A stretch of 64,000 nucleotides of DNA, from the NCBI GenBank assembly GCA_965116115.1, contig OZ220486.1, positions 3,162,001-3,226,000 of the forward strand, in the 5' to 3' direction. The position numbers were made by a program, and so were the translations under genes. Below the pieces are notes generated by a model. That model had not been told where the DNA came from and made no database searches. It saw nothing but the letters and a program-made list of their open reading frames with translations. The DNA comes from JAPOXR01 sp965116115. Lineage in GTDB: Bacteria; Pseudomonadota; Alphaproteobacteria; Rhodobacterales; Rhodobacteraceae. This document shows, one piece after another, positions 34,819 to 43,420 of the stretch; the stretch's first letter is position 1; every line of letters starts with the position of its first letter.

Positions 34819-35728
34819 GGTTGTGTACCCAACCATTTGATACGCCGGGCCGTTTGCGGCACAGTGCCCCGCGACCAGCGGTGAGAATGCTCAAAGGAGA
34901 TTTGAAATGATCGGCAGCCGGCATGACATGACGAACAAGCAACAGCAGCGGATGGAGCGTGTGATGCCGAAAGGCCTGCCGGGGCCTCCGCGCAAGGACG
35001 ACCGCAAGGTAACAGCCGGGATATTCTTCGTGCTGCGCACCGGCATGCCTTCGCGGGATCTGCCCGAGCGTTACGGGCCTTACACGACCTGCTGCAACCG
35101 CTGGAGCAAGTCGGGCCGCCGGCAGAAGATTCTTGATGATCTTCAACAACTTGAAGAAGCGGACGAAGAAGCCGCAGATGAAAAAGACGACGGCGATCCG
35201 GCACCACGGAGCCGGATGATCGACTCGTCGTCAATCCGCGCTCACCGCTGTGCAGCCGGATCGCGCAGGGACGGCGAGCCGCGAGAGATCGGGCACTCCC
35301 GGGGCGGACAGCCGACGAAGATCCATGCCATGGTCGACGGCGAGGGCGGGCTGCGCCACATGCGCCTATCGCCGGGGCAGGCCGCCGACCGCGCCGAGGC
35401 GGCGGCGCTTCTTGACGGTCTTGAAACCGGCTGCGTCCTGATCGCCGACAAGGCTTACGATGCCGGGGCCGTTCTCAAGCGGGCGGCGGAAGCCGGCTGC
35501 CGGGCCGTCATTCCGTCAAAGCCGAACCGCAGGCGGCAGCGGCCGCTGGATAAAGCCGTCTATGCGAAGCGTGATTTCATTGAGCGTTTCTTCAGAAGAA
35601 TCAAAGAGTTCCGGCGGGTCACGGCCCGCTTTGACAAGCGGGCGCGCGACTTCGCCGCCGCTGTCATACTCACCGTCGTCCGCCGCCTGCTGCGGAATGA
35701 CGCAAAGGGGATAATTGAGTCCACAACC
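34819..35728 (+). mobile_element. Intact IS5-family (IS427-like) insertion sequence
   Basis: 910 bases. The ends are GGTTGTGTACCCAA at the left, and GGTTGTGGACTCAA read inward from the right. The target duplication is TA (34817-34818 and 35729-35730). It contains one uninterrupted transposase gene and is the only insertion sequence in the window that looks complete. Confidence 0.88.
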
Positions 35729-35731
35729 TAA
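34907..35731 (+). CDS. IS5-family DDE transposase
   Basis: 274 aa from ATG 34907, preceded by AAAGGAG. The N-terminus contains GIFFVLRTGMPSRDLPERYG. Catalytic residues are the Asp in RMIDSSSIRAH, the Asp in VLIADKAYDAG and the Glu in FIERFFRRIKEFRRV. The TAA stop is formed by the TA target duplication and the next flanking A, so the gene ends outside the element proper. No frameshift seen; probably active. Confidence 0.93.
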   Translation: MIGSRHDMTNKQQQRMERVMPKGLPGPPRKDDRKVTAGIFFVLRTGMPSRDLPERYGPYTTCCNRWSKSGRRQKILDDLQQLEEADEEAADEKDDGDPAPRSRMIDSSSIRAHRCAAGSRRDGEPREIGHSRGGQPTKIHAMVDGEGGLRHMRLSPGQAADRAEAAALLDGLETGCVLIADKAYDAGAVLKRAAEAGCRAVIPSKPNRRRQRPLDKAVYAKRDFIERFFRRIKEFRRVTARFDKRARDFAAAVILTVVRRLLRNDAKGIIESTT

Positions 35732-35828
35732 GCATAAAGTCATGAGGCATAGGCAGGTCACGACAGGGGGGTTGACACATTGACAGATAAAGTTGACCAC
35801 TCGACCGATGGATTGACGGAGTATCCCA

Positions 35829-35956
35829 TGCCCGAACTCAAACCGGGCGAAACCGCGGCGCTGCGCCGTATCGCGGCGCATCCCGTTGAAATACGAAGCC
35901 GGGCAGTTTGGAATCATTGAGGGCCGCTTGCGCCGGCGCGTCGAGGCGAAGCTTTG
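35829..35956 (+). pseudogene. Small frameshifted gene upstream of the second coiled-coil gene
   Basis: Starts MPELKPGETAALRRIAAHPV, then a one-base shift leads into YEAGQFGIIEGRLRRRVEAK. Read across the shift it gives a roughly 42-aa helical protein. Family not recognised. Its position before the coiled-coil gene suggests it belongs to the same phage-like cassette. Confidence 0.4.
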
Positions 35957-35986
35957 AGCGGACGAAGGGAAGAGAAGGAAATCGAC

Positions 35987-36382
35987 ATGACAGACGTTCA
36001 CGCGGACGCGCCGGCGAAGGACGCGGCGCGCCCCGTCGACAGAGCCGACCTTGAACGAGTCGAACGGCGGATCGACCGGACGGACGGGCGCATAGACCGG
36101 TCGGAAGACCGCATAGGGCGGGCTGTCGAGGGAATCAGAGCCGACATCGGCAGGGTCCAGGAATCCGTGGACAAGCTGCGGAGAGACGCGGCCGAAATGC
36201 GGGTCGATATCGGCAGGGTCCAGGAGTCTGTGGACGAGCTGCGGAGAGACGCGGCCGAAGTGAAGAAAGACGTTCACGCGCTGAACAAATGGAAATGGGC
36301 CGCCGGCGGCATAATCGGGCTGGCGGTGGTTTGCTCGCCGGTGATCGCCGCGCTGATTCTGCGCGGTCTTTCCACCGGATGA
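35987..36382 (+). CDS. Coiled-coil protein with C-terminal membrane anchor, copy 2
   Basis: 131 aa from ATG 35987, preceded by AGAAGG. Paralogue of the 125-aa protein at 18685-19062: MTDVHADAPAKDAARPVDRA, two diverged units of DIGRVQESVDELRRDAAE and the same tail LNKWKWAAGGIIGLAVVCSP with IAALILRGLSTG. The repeat units are less alike than in copy 1. The tail suggests insertion into a membrane with the coil in the cytoplasm. Function unknown. Confidence 0.68.
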   Translation: MTDVHADAPAKDAARPVDRADLERVERRIDRTDGRIDRSEDRIGRAVEGIRADIGRVQESVDKLRRDAAEMRVDIGRVQESVDELRRDAAEVKKDVHALNKWKWAAGGIIGLAVVCSPVIAALILRGLSTG

Positions 36383-36549
36383 TTCGCCCCGCGGTGATAT
36401 TCGCCGCACCCGGCCGCGCTGTGCGCCGCGGAGATCGGGGAGCGGGGCGGTTGATCGGCGACCCCGCCGCCGGTCTGGTAGGTACTCCCGCTGTAATGCG
36501 GATTTTCGGAGCGGTGGACTCAGCGGTCTTGAGCGCGCAGCGAAATTGA
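36379..36549 (+). CDS. Small ORF coupled to the coiled-coil gene
   Basis: 56 codons; the ATG overlaps the preceding stop (ATGA). The sequence MIRPAVIFAAPGRAVRRGDR and a Gly/Ala-rich remainder are not recognised. The overlap is the only argument for it being real. Confidence 0.3.
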   Translation: MIRPAVIFAAPGRAVRRGDRGAGRLIGDPAAGLVGTPAVMRIFGAVDSAVLSAQRN

Positions 36550-36633
36550 CCATGGTCGATACTGTCGCAATGCGTTGACGCCTCGGCGGCGGGCGATACG
36601 GTCAAGGCATGGCTCCGGTCCGATGCGACCGGC

Positions 36634-36948
36634 TTGATCCTGCCGGTTTTCGCACTGCTGATCCTGGCTGAGGCATTGATTTCCTCAAGGCCGGGATTGA
36701 CGCGCAATGTCGCGGGGATTCCGCTTCCGGGTGCGCTCGGCGCCGTGGCGCTGTTAGTCAGGTTGGGGGCAGCAACCGGAAGCGTTAAACTCGTTGTATG
36801 CCGAGTGCGTCTAAGTCAATCTTTCCATATATTCAGACTTCCTGACCTGACGCATGATTATCTGAGCCGTTGTCCGGGTTCGGAGCGCGTGCGATCTGAC
36901 AGACGAGGCGGAGACCGGTGTCCGGACAGAGGATTCCAAGCTGGCTGA
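36634..36948 (+). CDS. Small membrane protein related to the one at 18536-18685
   Basis: From TTG 36634 the frame reads LILPVFALLILAEALISSRP, then RNVAGIPLPGALGAVALLV. This mirrors the hydrophobic protein that follows coiled-coil copy 1. Upstream, the same frame is open without an ATG (DASAAGDTVKAWLRSDATG), so the true start is uncertain and may be lost. The 3' part runs into the MITE-like element. Confidence 0.35.
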   Translation: MILPVFALLILAEALISSRPGLTRNVAGIPLPGALGAVALLVRLGAATGSVKLVVCRVRLSQSFHIFRLPDLTHDYLSRCPGSERVRSDRRGGDRCPDRGFQAG

Positions 36949-37178
36949 GTCAGTCAAGCAGCGGCATGAGAGACTTGTCGGGAGAAAATCCGCCGACCGG
37001 GACGGCTTCGATGAGTGTCAGGGAAAGAGACAGCATCGGATCCGCCTTTTCATGGGTCATCTATTCAATATTCATGAAAGCTCCTCGGTTAAGCGCGAAA
37101 AGCCGCTGAAAGGCGGAAAAACATGGGGTTTCCGAAACTCTTCCCGGCACTGAAAAGGGGGTCAGGTCAGGAAGTCTG
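36834..37178. mobile_element. MITE-like element with 18-bp perfect inverted repeats
   Basis: CAGACTTCCTGACCTGAC at 36834-36851 and its exact complement at 37161-37178 bound 345 bases. The match extends outward as ATAT on both sides. The interior has no gene. The shape fits a non-autonomous transposable element, or a very long RNA stem. Confidence 0.65.
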
Positions 37179-37259
37179 ATATTAATGAAGAAAAGGCGCG
37201 GCACGGGATTATGTCCGCCAAGGGTGTCCGGGACACTCTGCGGGACTGAACGCGCAAAC

Positions 37260-37411
37260 GGAATACCGAATGCCGCGTGGAAACTCTGCGAGACGTCATC
37301 AAAGCCGGTTTGGACAGCGGCGCGGCGATTCCGGTAGACGAGATGTCTGCCGAACTGAGCGTGCGCTACGCCGTCAGACATTACCTCGGCTTACAGGATT
37401 CAGCGCCTTGA
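37260..37411 (+). pseudogene. Remnant of a ParD-like antitoxin
   Basis: The frame ending at TGA 37409-37411 reads RVETLRDVIKAGLDSGAAIP followed by an AELSVRYAVRHYL-like helix. This matches the C-terminal, toxin-binding part of ParD-family antitoxins. The DNA-binding N-terminus is missing and no ParE-like toxin is next to it. Confidence 0.35.
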
Positions 37412-37484
37412 ATTCCCTTTCCCGCGCTGCCATATTGGAGCCAAGCAATTCATGCGGTTGCGAGTCATTAACCGGAGATTACAA

Positions 37485-38207
37485 ATGAAGCACATGGAAA
37501 CTGTCAGGCGCGGCTACGCCCGGGCCGACAGCGCGCTGATCGACGAAGGGCTGCGCGCCCATATGAACAAAGTATACGGCATGATGTCAGCTGCTATGCT
37601 GATCACGGGAGTCGTCGCATTCCTCGTCGGAAACAGCACACAGCTTCTCGTGGCTATTTTCGGCACTCCGCTGCGGTGGGTAGTCATGCTGGCGCCGCTG
37701 GGAGTCGTGTTCCTGCTCTCGGCCCGCGTCCATAAGATGGCGCTGCCGACCGCCCAAGCGGTATTTTGGGGATTTTCCGGACTGATGGGCCTGTCGATAT
37801 CTTATATCTTCGCCGTCTATGCGGGAATGTCGATCGCACAGACATTTCTGATCACGGCCATCGCATTCGCGGGTCTCAGTCTCTACGGATACACGACCAA
37901 GAAAGATCTGAGCGGCTTGGGTTCGTTCCTGATCATGGGCCTGATCGGAGTCATCGCCGCATCGATCATCAATATTTTTCTTGGATCGCCCGCTTTGGCC
38001 TTCGCCGTATCGGTGATCGGCGTGCTGGTTTTCGCGGGTCTCACGGCCTACGACACGCAGAACATCAAAAACACTTATCTCCAGATGGCCCATTCAGGAA
38101 ATTCCGAATGGCTCGGCAAAGCTGCCCTGATGGGTTCGCTGAGCCTGTATCTCAATTTTCTGAATATCTTTCTTCTGCTGCTGTCGCTGTTCGGACAGCG
38201 CGAATAA
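37485..38207 (+). CDS. Bax inhibitor-1 family membrane protein
   Basis: 240 aa with seven hydrophobic helices, the BI-1/YccA fold of the inner membrane. Recognisable segments are RAHMNKVYGMMSAAMLITGV, FSGLMGLSISYIFAVYAGMS, TTKKDLSGLGSFLIMGLIG and GLTAYDTQNIKNTYLQMA, the last with the conserved acidic residues near the C-terminus. ATG 37485 has GGAG eight bases upstream. Bacterial relatives are linked to calcium leak or FtsH regulation; the exact role is unsettled. It ends at a shared bidirectional terminator. Confidence 0.92.
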   Translation: MKHMETVRRGYARADSALIDEGLRAHMNKVYGMMSAAMLITGVVAFLVGNSTQLLVAIFGTPLRWVVMLAPLGVVFLLSARVHKMALPTAQAVFWGFSGLMGLSISYIFAVYAGMSIAQTFLITAIAFAGLSLYGYTTKKDLSGLGSFLIMGLIGVIAASIINIFLGSPALAFAVSVIGVLVFAGLTAYDTQNIKNTYLQMAHSGNSEWLGKAALMGSLSLYLNFLNIFLLLLSLFGQRE

Positions 38208-38229
38208 GCGTTCCTTGACCGGGAAACGG

Positions 38230-38256
38230 AAAACGGCCGACATCGTCGGCCGTTTT
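38230..38256. terminator. Bidirectional terminator between the BI-1 gene and rpmG
   Basis: AAAACGGCCGAC-ATC-GTCGGCCGTTTT, a 12-bp perfect stem with A and T runs at its ends. It serves the plus-strand BI-1 gene and the minus-strand rpmG. Confidence 0.9.
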
Positions 38257-38297
38257 CGCGTCCACGGCATGTCCGGCGGCGTCCGCCGCCGCGGCAA

Positions 38298-38465
38298 TCA
38301 CTTGATCTTGCCTTCCTTGTACTCGACATGCTTGCGGGCCACAGGGTCAAATTTGCGCACTGACATTTTTTCAGTCATGGTGCGCGCGTTTTTCCGGGTC
38401 ACATAAAAGTGGCCGGTTCCGGCCGTCGAGTTCAGCCGGATCTTGATCGTCGCCGGTTTGGCCAT
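38298..38465 (-). CDS. rpmG: 50S ribosomal protein L33
   Basis: 55 aa, MAKPATIKIRLNSTAGTGHF then YVTRKNARTMTEKMSVRKFD, ending HVEYKEGKIK. It is the cysteine-free, zinc-independent form. Standard length and start. Convergent with the BI-1 gene. Confidence 0.97.
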   Translation of the reverse strand: MAKPATIKIRLNSTAGTGHFYVTRKNARTMTEKMSVRKFDPVARKHVEYKEGKIK

Positions 38466-38587
38466 CACTCAGTCTCCGCATTTGTGATCCTGCTTCCGGC
38501 GCCGCGCTGATCCGCCCGGGCCGGAATGGCCGTTTTCATGATTCCGCGCCCGATGTCAATTCCCCGGGCATGAAATTCGGTGCGGAA

Positions 38588-38967
38588 CCGCGCGGACGGC
38601 CTGTAAGCCGGATTCTGTTCCGGGCAGACAGACTGCCCGTCGGTGACCATTCATCTTGCCGCCGCGTCGCCGCGGCGGTCATGCTGCCAACCCGGATCAC
38701 TGCAGCCAGGACGAGCCTCCGGCAGAACCGGTCGTGATCCCTATTCGGCATTGCTCCCGGTGGGGCTTGCCTTGCCGTTGCCGTTGCCGGCAACGCGGTG
38801 GGCTCTTACCCCACCGTTTCACCCTTGCCTCAGATGAGGCGGTCTGTTCTCTGTGGCGCTTTCCCTCAAGTTCCCCTGGCCGGGCGTTACCCGGCACCGT
38901 CGTCCTCATGGAGTCCGGACTTTCCTCACGGGACTGAACCCGCGCGGCCACCCGGCCATCCGCGCGG
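38588..38967 (-). ncRNA. rnpB: RNase P RNA, bacterial type A
   Basis: Catalytic RNA that matures tRNA 5' ends. The minus strand carries the universal GAGGAAAGTCCGGACTCC segment near the 5' end, AGGGTGAAACGGTGGGGTAA in the middle and ACAGAATCCGGCTTACAGG near the 3' end. The 5' end (38967-38954) and 3' end (38601-38588) pair as a 14-bp P1 helix with one G-U pair, which sets the boundaries. About 380 nt. Confidence 0.96.
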
Positions 38968-38989
38968 AATTTACCTATGCGGCGCCCGG

Positions 38990-39706
38990 TCACAGGTCAA
39001 GTCCTGCCGTTCCGAAACGACTGGCGAGGCATTCCGCCGCCGCCGTGTCGCTTCCGGTCAGAACGCCGTGCCTCCATGGCGCGAAACGAAGCCTGAACGC
39101 CTTCAGAAGCAGGCGGAGTTCATTCGGACTGCGGTTCGGATCAAGCCTCGGATATCCGAAACGGACCGCCGCATCGGCAAATCTTCCGGGATCGGCGTCA
39201 CATCCGCAGGCGCTATCCGGCCAAACCGACAAACCCTGCCGCGCCAGCCTCAGCCAGTCAAACTTCGGTCCCGGATCTGTCTTGCGGCCGAGTGTGAAAT
39301 CAGAATGCGCGATCACGCCCTCGGGAGCGATATTCCAGCGCGTCAGGATGTCGCCGAGCAGCAGTTCCAGCACGGACATCTGCGGTTCAGAGTAAGGCGC
39401 GTCTCCCGGATTGTCGAGTTCGATTCCAATGGAACGCGAGTTGATGTCAACCCGGCCCTTCCACTCGCCGCGTCCCGCATGCCATGCCCGCCTGTCTTCC
39501 GCGACCAGATGGAAAAGCGCGCCGTCCGCCGCAATCAGATAGTGAGCCGAGACGTCAAAACCAGCGCCGCAAAGACGAGCCAAGGCCGCTTCCGGGCCCT
39601 CCATTGCAGTGTAGTGGAGAACGACCAGTTCGGGCGCGGCTTGGCCGCGCCTTTCGCCGAAATTGGGCGACGGATGCCAGAGCGCGCCCGCCGCTCCCGA
39701 GGTCAC
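38990..39706 (-). CDS. N-acetylmuramoyl-L-alanine amidase (Amidase_2)
   Basis: 238 aa, AmiD-like. Zinc ligands are the His in VVLHYTAMEG near residue 32 and the His in EGVIAHSDFTLGRKTDPG near 133; AWHAGRGEWKG near 74 is also characteristic. It splits the amide between MurNAc and the peptide stem, or recycles anhydro-muropeptides. No signal peptide is visible, so recycling in the cytoplasm is more likely. Its start overlaps the stop of the lipoprotein gene upstream by four bases. Confidence 0.9.
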   Translation of the reverse strand: MTSGAAGALWHPSPNFGERRGQAAPELVVLHYTAMEGPEAALARLCGAGFDVSAHYLIAADGALFHLVAEDRRAWHAGRGEWKGRVDINSRSIGIELDNPGDAPYSEPQMSVLELLLGDILTRWNIAPEGVIAHSDFTLGRKTDPGPKFDWLRLARQGLSVWPDSACGCDADPGRFADAAVRFGYPRLDPNRSPNELRLLLKAFRLRFAPWRHGVLTGSDTAAAECLASRFGTAGLDL

Positions 39707-40560
39707 CGGATCATGCTGCGGTAGATGTCAGGCGTCCAGCCGCAGGCAAATCCGTCACCGTCGATATCCAGATGCAGCTTGTCATTTTGAGGCCCGCCGG
39801 CATCCAGAAAAGCTTGCTGCGCCGCGTAATCATTGCCATATTCGGCGCATCTTTTGGCCAGCGACCGTTTCGTGAAAAACGTGCCGAACCGCCTGTATAT
39901 CTTGTTTCCGACATTGTTATCCGTTGTGAACGCATACTGCGCGACGCTTGAGGATCCCTGTTTTTCTGGAAGCTCTTCGGGCAGATAATCCACCCGGGTG
40001 GCCTGCTGCGCCTGCCGCCGGAGAGCGTCCGACTCGATGGATTCCCGCTGAGCCACCGCTTCAAAGTCCTGTTCATCCGAGACAACCGATGCGGTCTGTT
40101 TCCGGGTGTCAGAGGACTGACCCAAAGAATGGGCCTGCGCTTCGGCAGCCTCCGCAGTGTCAAGCTGTTCCACCGCCGCCGCAGCGTTCAGAGATGTGAT
40201 TCCCGGTTGAAGACCGCCGCTTACGTCCTGAATTGACCGGTCTGTCCGCCGCCGGATCCCGGCTGGATCTGACGCTGATTCGGCGCCTTGGCCCGTGCGA
40301 ACGGCTCCAGCATTCGGAGGAGCGTCAAGAGCGGCATAAACTGCTTGAATCGTTTCCGGATCAAGAACGTTACCCTGCTTTCCCGGTGAATCCGCTGTTC
40401 CCAGCGGCCGGCTGTCCTGTGTTCCCGCCGATCTGTTATCCGCGGGCTCCTGCTTTTCTGCTGGCGGTGTTGTTTGGCCGCAGGCGACCAATACGGACAA
40501 TGCCGCGCTTGCGGCGGCACGTCGGAAGAGGCGCACGTATTGGAGTTCTTTCCGCATCAA
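39703..40560 (-). CDS. Lipoprotein with Excalibur-like calcium-binding domain
   Basis: 285 aa. Lipoprotein signal with lipobox LVAC-G near residue 27. A long Gln/Ala/Ser/Asp-rich disordered region follows. The final 60 residues hold an Excalibur-like motif: CAEYGNDYAAQQAFLDAGGP, then LDIDGDGFACGWTP, where DxDxDG binds calcium. Its role is unknown; adjacency to the amidase gene suggests an envelope function. It lies one base from gatA. Confidence 0.83.
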   Translation of the reverse strand: MMRKELQYVRLFRRAAASAALSVLVACGQTTPPAEKQEPADNRSAGTQDSRPLGTADSPGKQGNVLDPETIQAVYAALDAPPNAGAVRTGQGAESASDPAGIRRRTDRSIQDVSGGLQPGITSLNAAAAVEQLDTAEAAEAQAHSLGQSSDTRKQTASVVSDEQDFEAVAQRESIESDALRRQAQQATRVDYLPEELPEKQGSSSVAQYAFTTDNNVGNKIYRRFGTFFTKRSLAKRCAEYGNDYAAQQAFLDAGGPQNDKLHLDIDGDGFACGWTPDIYRSMIR

Positions 40561-40561
40561 T

Positions 40562-42052
40562 CTACCACCACTTTTCTGGCTTGTCCGTAAAGTTCAGCGC
40601 CGCCTCAAGCGCGAATGCGCAATTCAGCAAGTCTCCTTCTTCCCAAGGCCTGCCGATCAACTGCAGTCCCAACGGCAATCCGTTCGAATCCAACGCCGCC
40701 GGAATCGCAATGCCCGGCAGCCCGGCCAGATTGACCGGAACCGTGAACACATCATTCAGATACATCTCTACCGGATCGCTGGCACCGATTTCACCGATTC
40801 GGAATGCCGGATGGGGAGTCGCTGGCGTCAGAATCGCATCAATTCCGGCGTCGAAGGCCTGTTCAAAGTCACGTTTGATCAATGTGCGGACCCTTTGGGC
40901 GCGGCGGTAATAGGCCTCGTAAAAGCCCTGCGAAAGCACATAGGCGCCGACCATGACCCGCCGTTTGACTTCCGGGCCGAATCCCTCAGCCCGCGTCTTT
41001 TCGTACATCTCGTTGATGCCGTCGCCTTCAGCCAGACGGGCGCGGTAACCGTAACGTACGCCGTCATAGCGCGCAAGGTTAGACGAGGCTTCCGCAGGCG
41101 CGATCACATAGTAGGCAGGCAAAGCGTATTTCGTGTGCGGCAGCGAAATATCAACCGTCTCCGCCCCGGCCGAACACAACATCTCAGCGCCTTCTGACCA
41201 GATCCCGGCGATTGCGTCCGGCATTCCCTCTACTTGGTATTCGCGCGGAATGCCGATCCTTTTGCCGCGGATGTCTCCATCAAGCAGCAACGGATAATCG
41301 GCGACCGGACGCCGGGAAGATGTCGAATCCTTGGGATCATGACCGCTGATTGTCTGCAGAATGATGGCCGCGTCTTTCACCGATTTGGCCATCGGGCCAG
41401 CTTGGTCCAGAGACGATGCGAAGGCTACGATTCCCCAGCGCGAACACCGCCCGTAGGTCGGTTTCATCCCCACGATGCCGGTGAAAGCCGCCGGCTGGCG
41501 GATGGACCCGCCGGTATCCGTGCCCAGCGAAGCCAGACAAAGATCAGCGGCCACAGCCGCCGCCGACCCGCCTGAAGACCCGCCCGGGGTCAGGTTGCTT
41601 GCCGATCCCGCGGCCCGCCACGGATTGACGGCCGGGCCGTAGATTGAATGCTCGGTCGACGAACCCATCGCGAACTCGTCCATGTTCAGCTTGCCGAGCA
41701 TCACTGCGCCCGCTTCACGCAGTTTGCTTGTGACCGTGGATTCGTACTCAGACACAAACCCTTCCAGAATCCGCGACGCTGCCTGTGTTGAAACGCCCTC
41801 AGTACAGAACAGATCCTTAATTCCTACCGGGATGCCGCACATCGGCGACGTTTCCCCGTCTGCGAGACGGCGGTCGGCGTCCGCAGCGCGCCGCAGCGCG
41901 ATCTCAGCCGTCACACTTCCGAAAGCGTTCAACGCCGCCGCCGCTTCGATCGCTTCTAAACAAGCCATCGTGAGTTCGACCGACGTGAAATCTGAACTGC
42001 GCAGACCCTCTTCCGCTTCCGCGACTGTCAGCCGGTTCAGCCTGTCAGTCAT
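40562..42052 (-). CDS. gatA: Asp/Glu-tRNA amidotransferase subunit A
   Basis: 496 aa amidase-signature protein that releases ammonia from glutamine for Gln- and Asn-tRNA formation. Catalytic triad: Lys in VGIKDLFCTEG near residue 77, Ser in TPGGSSGGSAAAVAADL near 155 and Ser in GTDTGGSIRQPAAFTG near 177. Start ATG 42052 overlaps the gatC stop (ATGA). The third subunit gene, gatB, is not in the window. Confidence 0.97.
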   Translation of the reverse strand: MTDRLNRLTVAEAEEGLRSSDFTSVELTMACLEAIEAAAALNAFGSVTAEIALRRAADADRRLADGETSPMCGIPVGIKDLFCTEGVSTQAASRILEGFVSEYESTVTSKLREAGAVMLGKLNMDEFAMGSSTEHSIYGPAVNPWRAAGSASNLTPGGSSGGSAAAVAADLCLASLGTDTGGSIRQPAAFTGIVGMKPTYGRCSRWGIVAFASSLDQAGPMAKSVKDAAIILQTISGHDPKDSTSSRRPVADYPLLLDGDIRGKRIGIPREYQVEGMPDAIAGIWSEGAEMLCSAGAETVDISLPHTKYALPAYYVIAPAEASSNLARYDGVRYGYRARLAEGDGINEMYEKTRAEGFGPEVKRRVMVGAYVLSQGFYEAYYRRAQRVRTLIKRDFEQAFDAGIDAILTPATPHPAFRIGEIGASDPVEMYLNDVFTVPVNLAGLPGIAIPAALDSNGLPLGLQLIGRPWEEGDLLNCAFALEAALNFTDKPEKWW

Positions 42053-42336
42053 TCGACAACTTTCGGCACTGCGAAAAATCCTTCCCGGGCATCAGGAGCA
42101 TTCGACAGAACCCGGTTCCGGCCGATGCCGGAGCCGGCCTTGTCAGGCCTTTTTTCCAGCCGCATCGGGGTTACCGAAGACATGGGATCAACCCCTTCGA
42201 CATCCACTTCTCTGAGGCTTTCCATGAGTACCAGAATTGACGCAAGCTCGCTTGCGATCTTCGGAAGCTCTTCATCGGAAACACGGATTCTCGCAAGCCG
42301 TGCCGCCTTCCGCGCATCATCCGCATCGATCGCCAT
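42049..42336 (-). CDS. gatC: Asp/Glu-tRNA amidotransferase subunit C
   Basis: 95 aa, MAIDADDARKAARLARIRVS at the start and MRLEKRPDKAGSGIGRNRVL then EGFFAVPKVVE at the end, all standard for GatC. It stabilises GatA and bridges to GatB. It is coupled on both sides: TGATG with the membrane gene upstream, ATGA with gatA downstream. Confidence 0.96.
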   Translation of the reverse strand: MAIDADDARKAARLARIRVSDEELPKIASELASILVLMESLREVDVEGVDPMSSVTPMRLEKRPDKAGSGIGRNRVLSNAPDAREGFFAVPKVVE

Positions 42337-43055
42337 CAGCCGCTCCCGCCGGTTTCCCTGGTATCTTCCGCCGGCGTCATCGGGATTCCGCCGCGGGACA
42401 AATGGGCCGCCACCGCGCGGATCATCCAAGCCAGCAAGACGGCATTCAGAATATGCCAAATGAAATGGGTGCCGACCGGCACCAGGCTGCAGATCGGTTC
42501 GTCCAGCCACCGGAACAAAATTGATACCGCCAGCAGCAGGAACCCGATGCCCAGATCTCTTGAGACTGCCGGCAGCCGCCGCCTGAGAAGGACCGAATAG
42601 CCGAGAATCAGCAGAGCGATCGGCACATAACCGGTTGAACCGCCGATCCAAGGAAACAATTCCGATATCACTATGACCGCCAGCCACTCGTAAGGAAAAA
42701 ACAGCAGCGTGACGGCAAGCGCAGGCAGCCGGTTCATCCGCAGGAAACAGCGGTTGGAAGCATACAGATATGTCAACACAAAGAGCGCGATCGACGTGAC
42801 ATCGGCAACCATGGTGATCCGGTTTGCGAAGGTATGAAACAGCAGCGAACTGATGCCGATCGCGCAAAGCAGAGCCGTGAGAATGACAGTGAGCGGATAC
42901 CGGCGCGTATCCGGTCTGGCGAAGATAACGGCGGCAGCGATGATGAAGACGAAATTGGTCGCCGCATTGAACGGCTCCGCCAGAAATCCCGGCTCCAGAC
43001 GTTCGCAATAGCCGTCGATATAGGTCGTGAATTTTTCCAAACTGGCCACTTGCAC
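42336..43055 (-). CDS. Ceramidase-like (CREST superfamily) membrane protein
   Basis: 239 aa with about seven transmembrane helices. CREST-type metal-site residues appear in YCERLEPGFLAEPFNAATNF, SSLLFHTFANRITMVADVTS (Ser, His, Asp) and VGTHFIWHILNAVLLAWMI (two His). Relatives hydrolyse ceramide or act as adiponectin-receptor-type hydrolases. GTG 43055 is chosen as the first plausible start before the conserved Cys-Glu motif; GTG 43049 is equally possible. Translationally coupled to gatC (TGATG), an unusual partner. Confidence 0.82.
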   Translation of the reverse strand: MQVASLEKFTTYIDGYCERLEPGFLAEPFNAATNFVFIIAAAVIFARPDTRRYPLTVILTALLCAIGISSLLFHTFANRITMVADVTSIALFVLTYLYASNRCFLRMNRLPALAVTLLFFPYEWLAVIVISELFPWIGGSTGYVPIALLILGYSVLLRRRLPAVSRDLGIGFLLLAVSILFRWLDEPICSLVPVGTHFIWHILNAVLLAWMIRAVAAHLSRGGIPMTPAEDTRETGGSG

Positions 43056-43420
43056 GTTTTCGGGAATGCGGCGTTTTCCGGATAAGTCTGTCCCGGAACA
43101 ATTCCGGGAAGCCGTGCTGCCGACAGCTGAATTATAGGCCGTCAGCGGAAAATTACAATCATTCATATCCGGAGACGGGAACGAGACAAGACGGCGATTC
43201 GCGCGCAGCGCAGACAGCGGCGGCGGAATTATCTCGAGCGGATCTGCGAATAGCGCCGCGCCCCGGGAACGTCTTCCGCAAAACTCAGAAAGTTCAGCCT
43301 GGACATTCGCAAGGAGTTTCACGAAGGATTTCAGTCTGGCGCATCGGAAAGCGGAGCAGGATTCTGAGCGGAAGCGTCTCCGCCGCCGTTTCGGAGTCCC
43401 GGCTGTTCTCCTGGCATGGA
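43056..43420. other. Intergenic region upstream of the ceramidase-like gene
   Basis: About 365 bases. No gene recognised. It must hold the promoter for the ceramidase-like-gatC-gatA unit. The minus-strand frame remains open through it, so a longer N-terminus for the membrane protein cannot be excluded. Confidence 0.4.

Noticed and set aside
34161..35234. 357-codon minus-strand frame over the IS region
   Set aside because: Only its last 80 residues match an IS5 transposase; the rest runs antisense to the intact IS5 gene and through unrecognised DNA.
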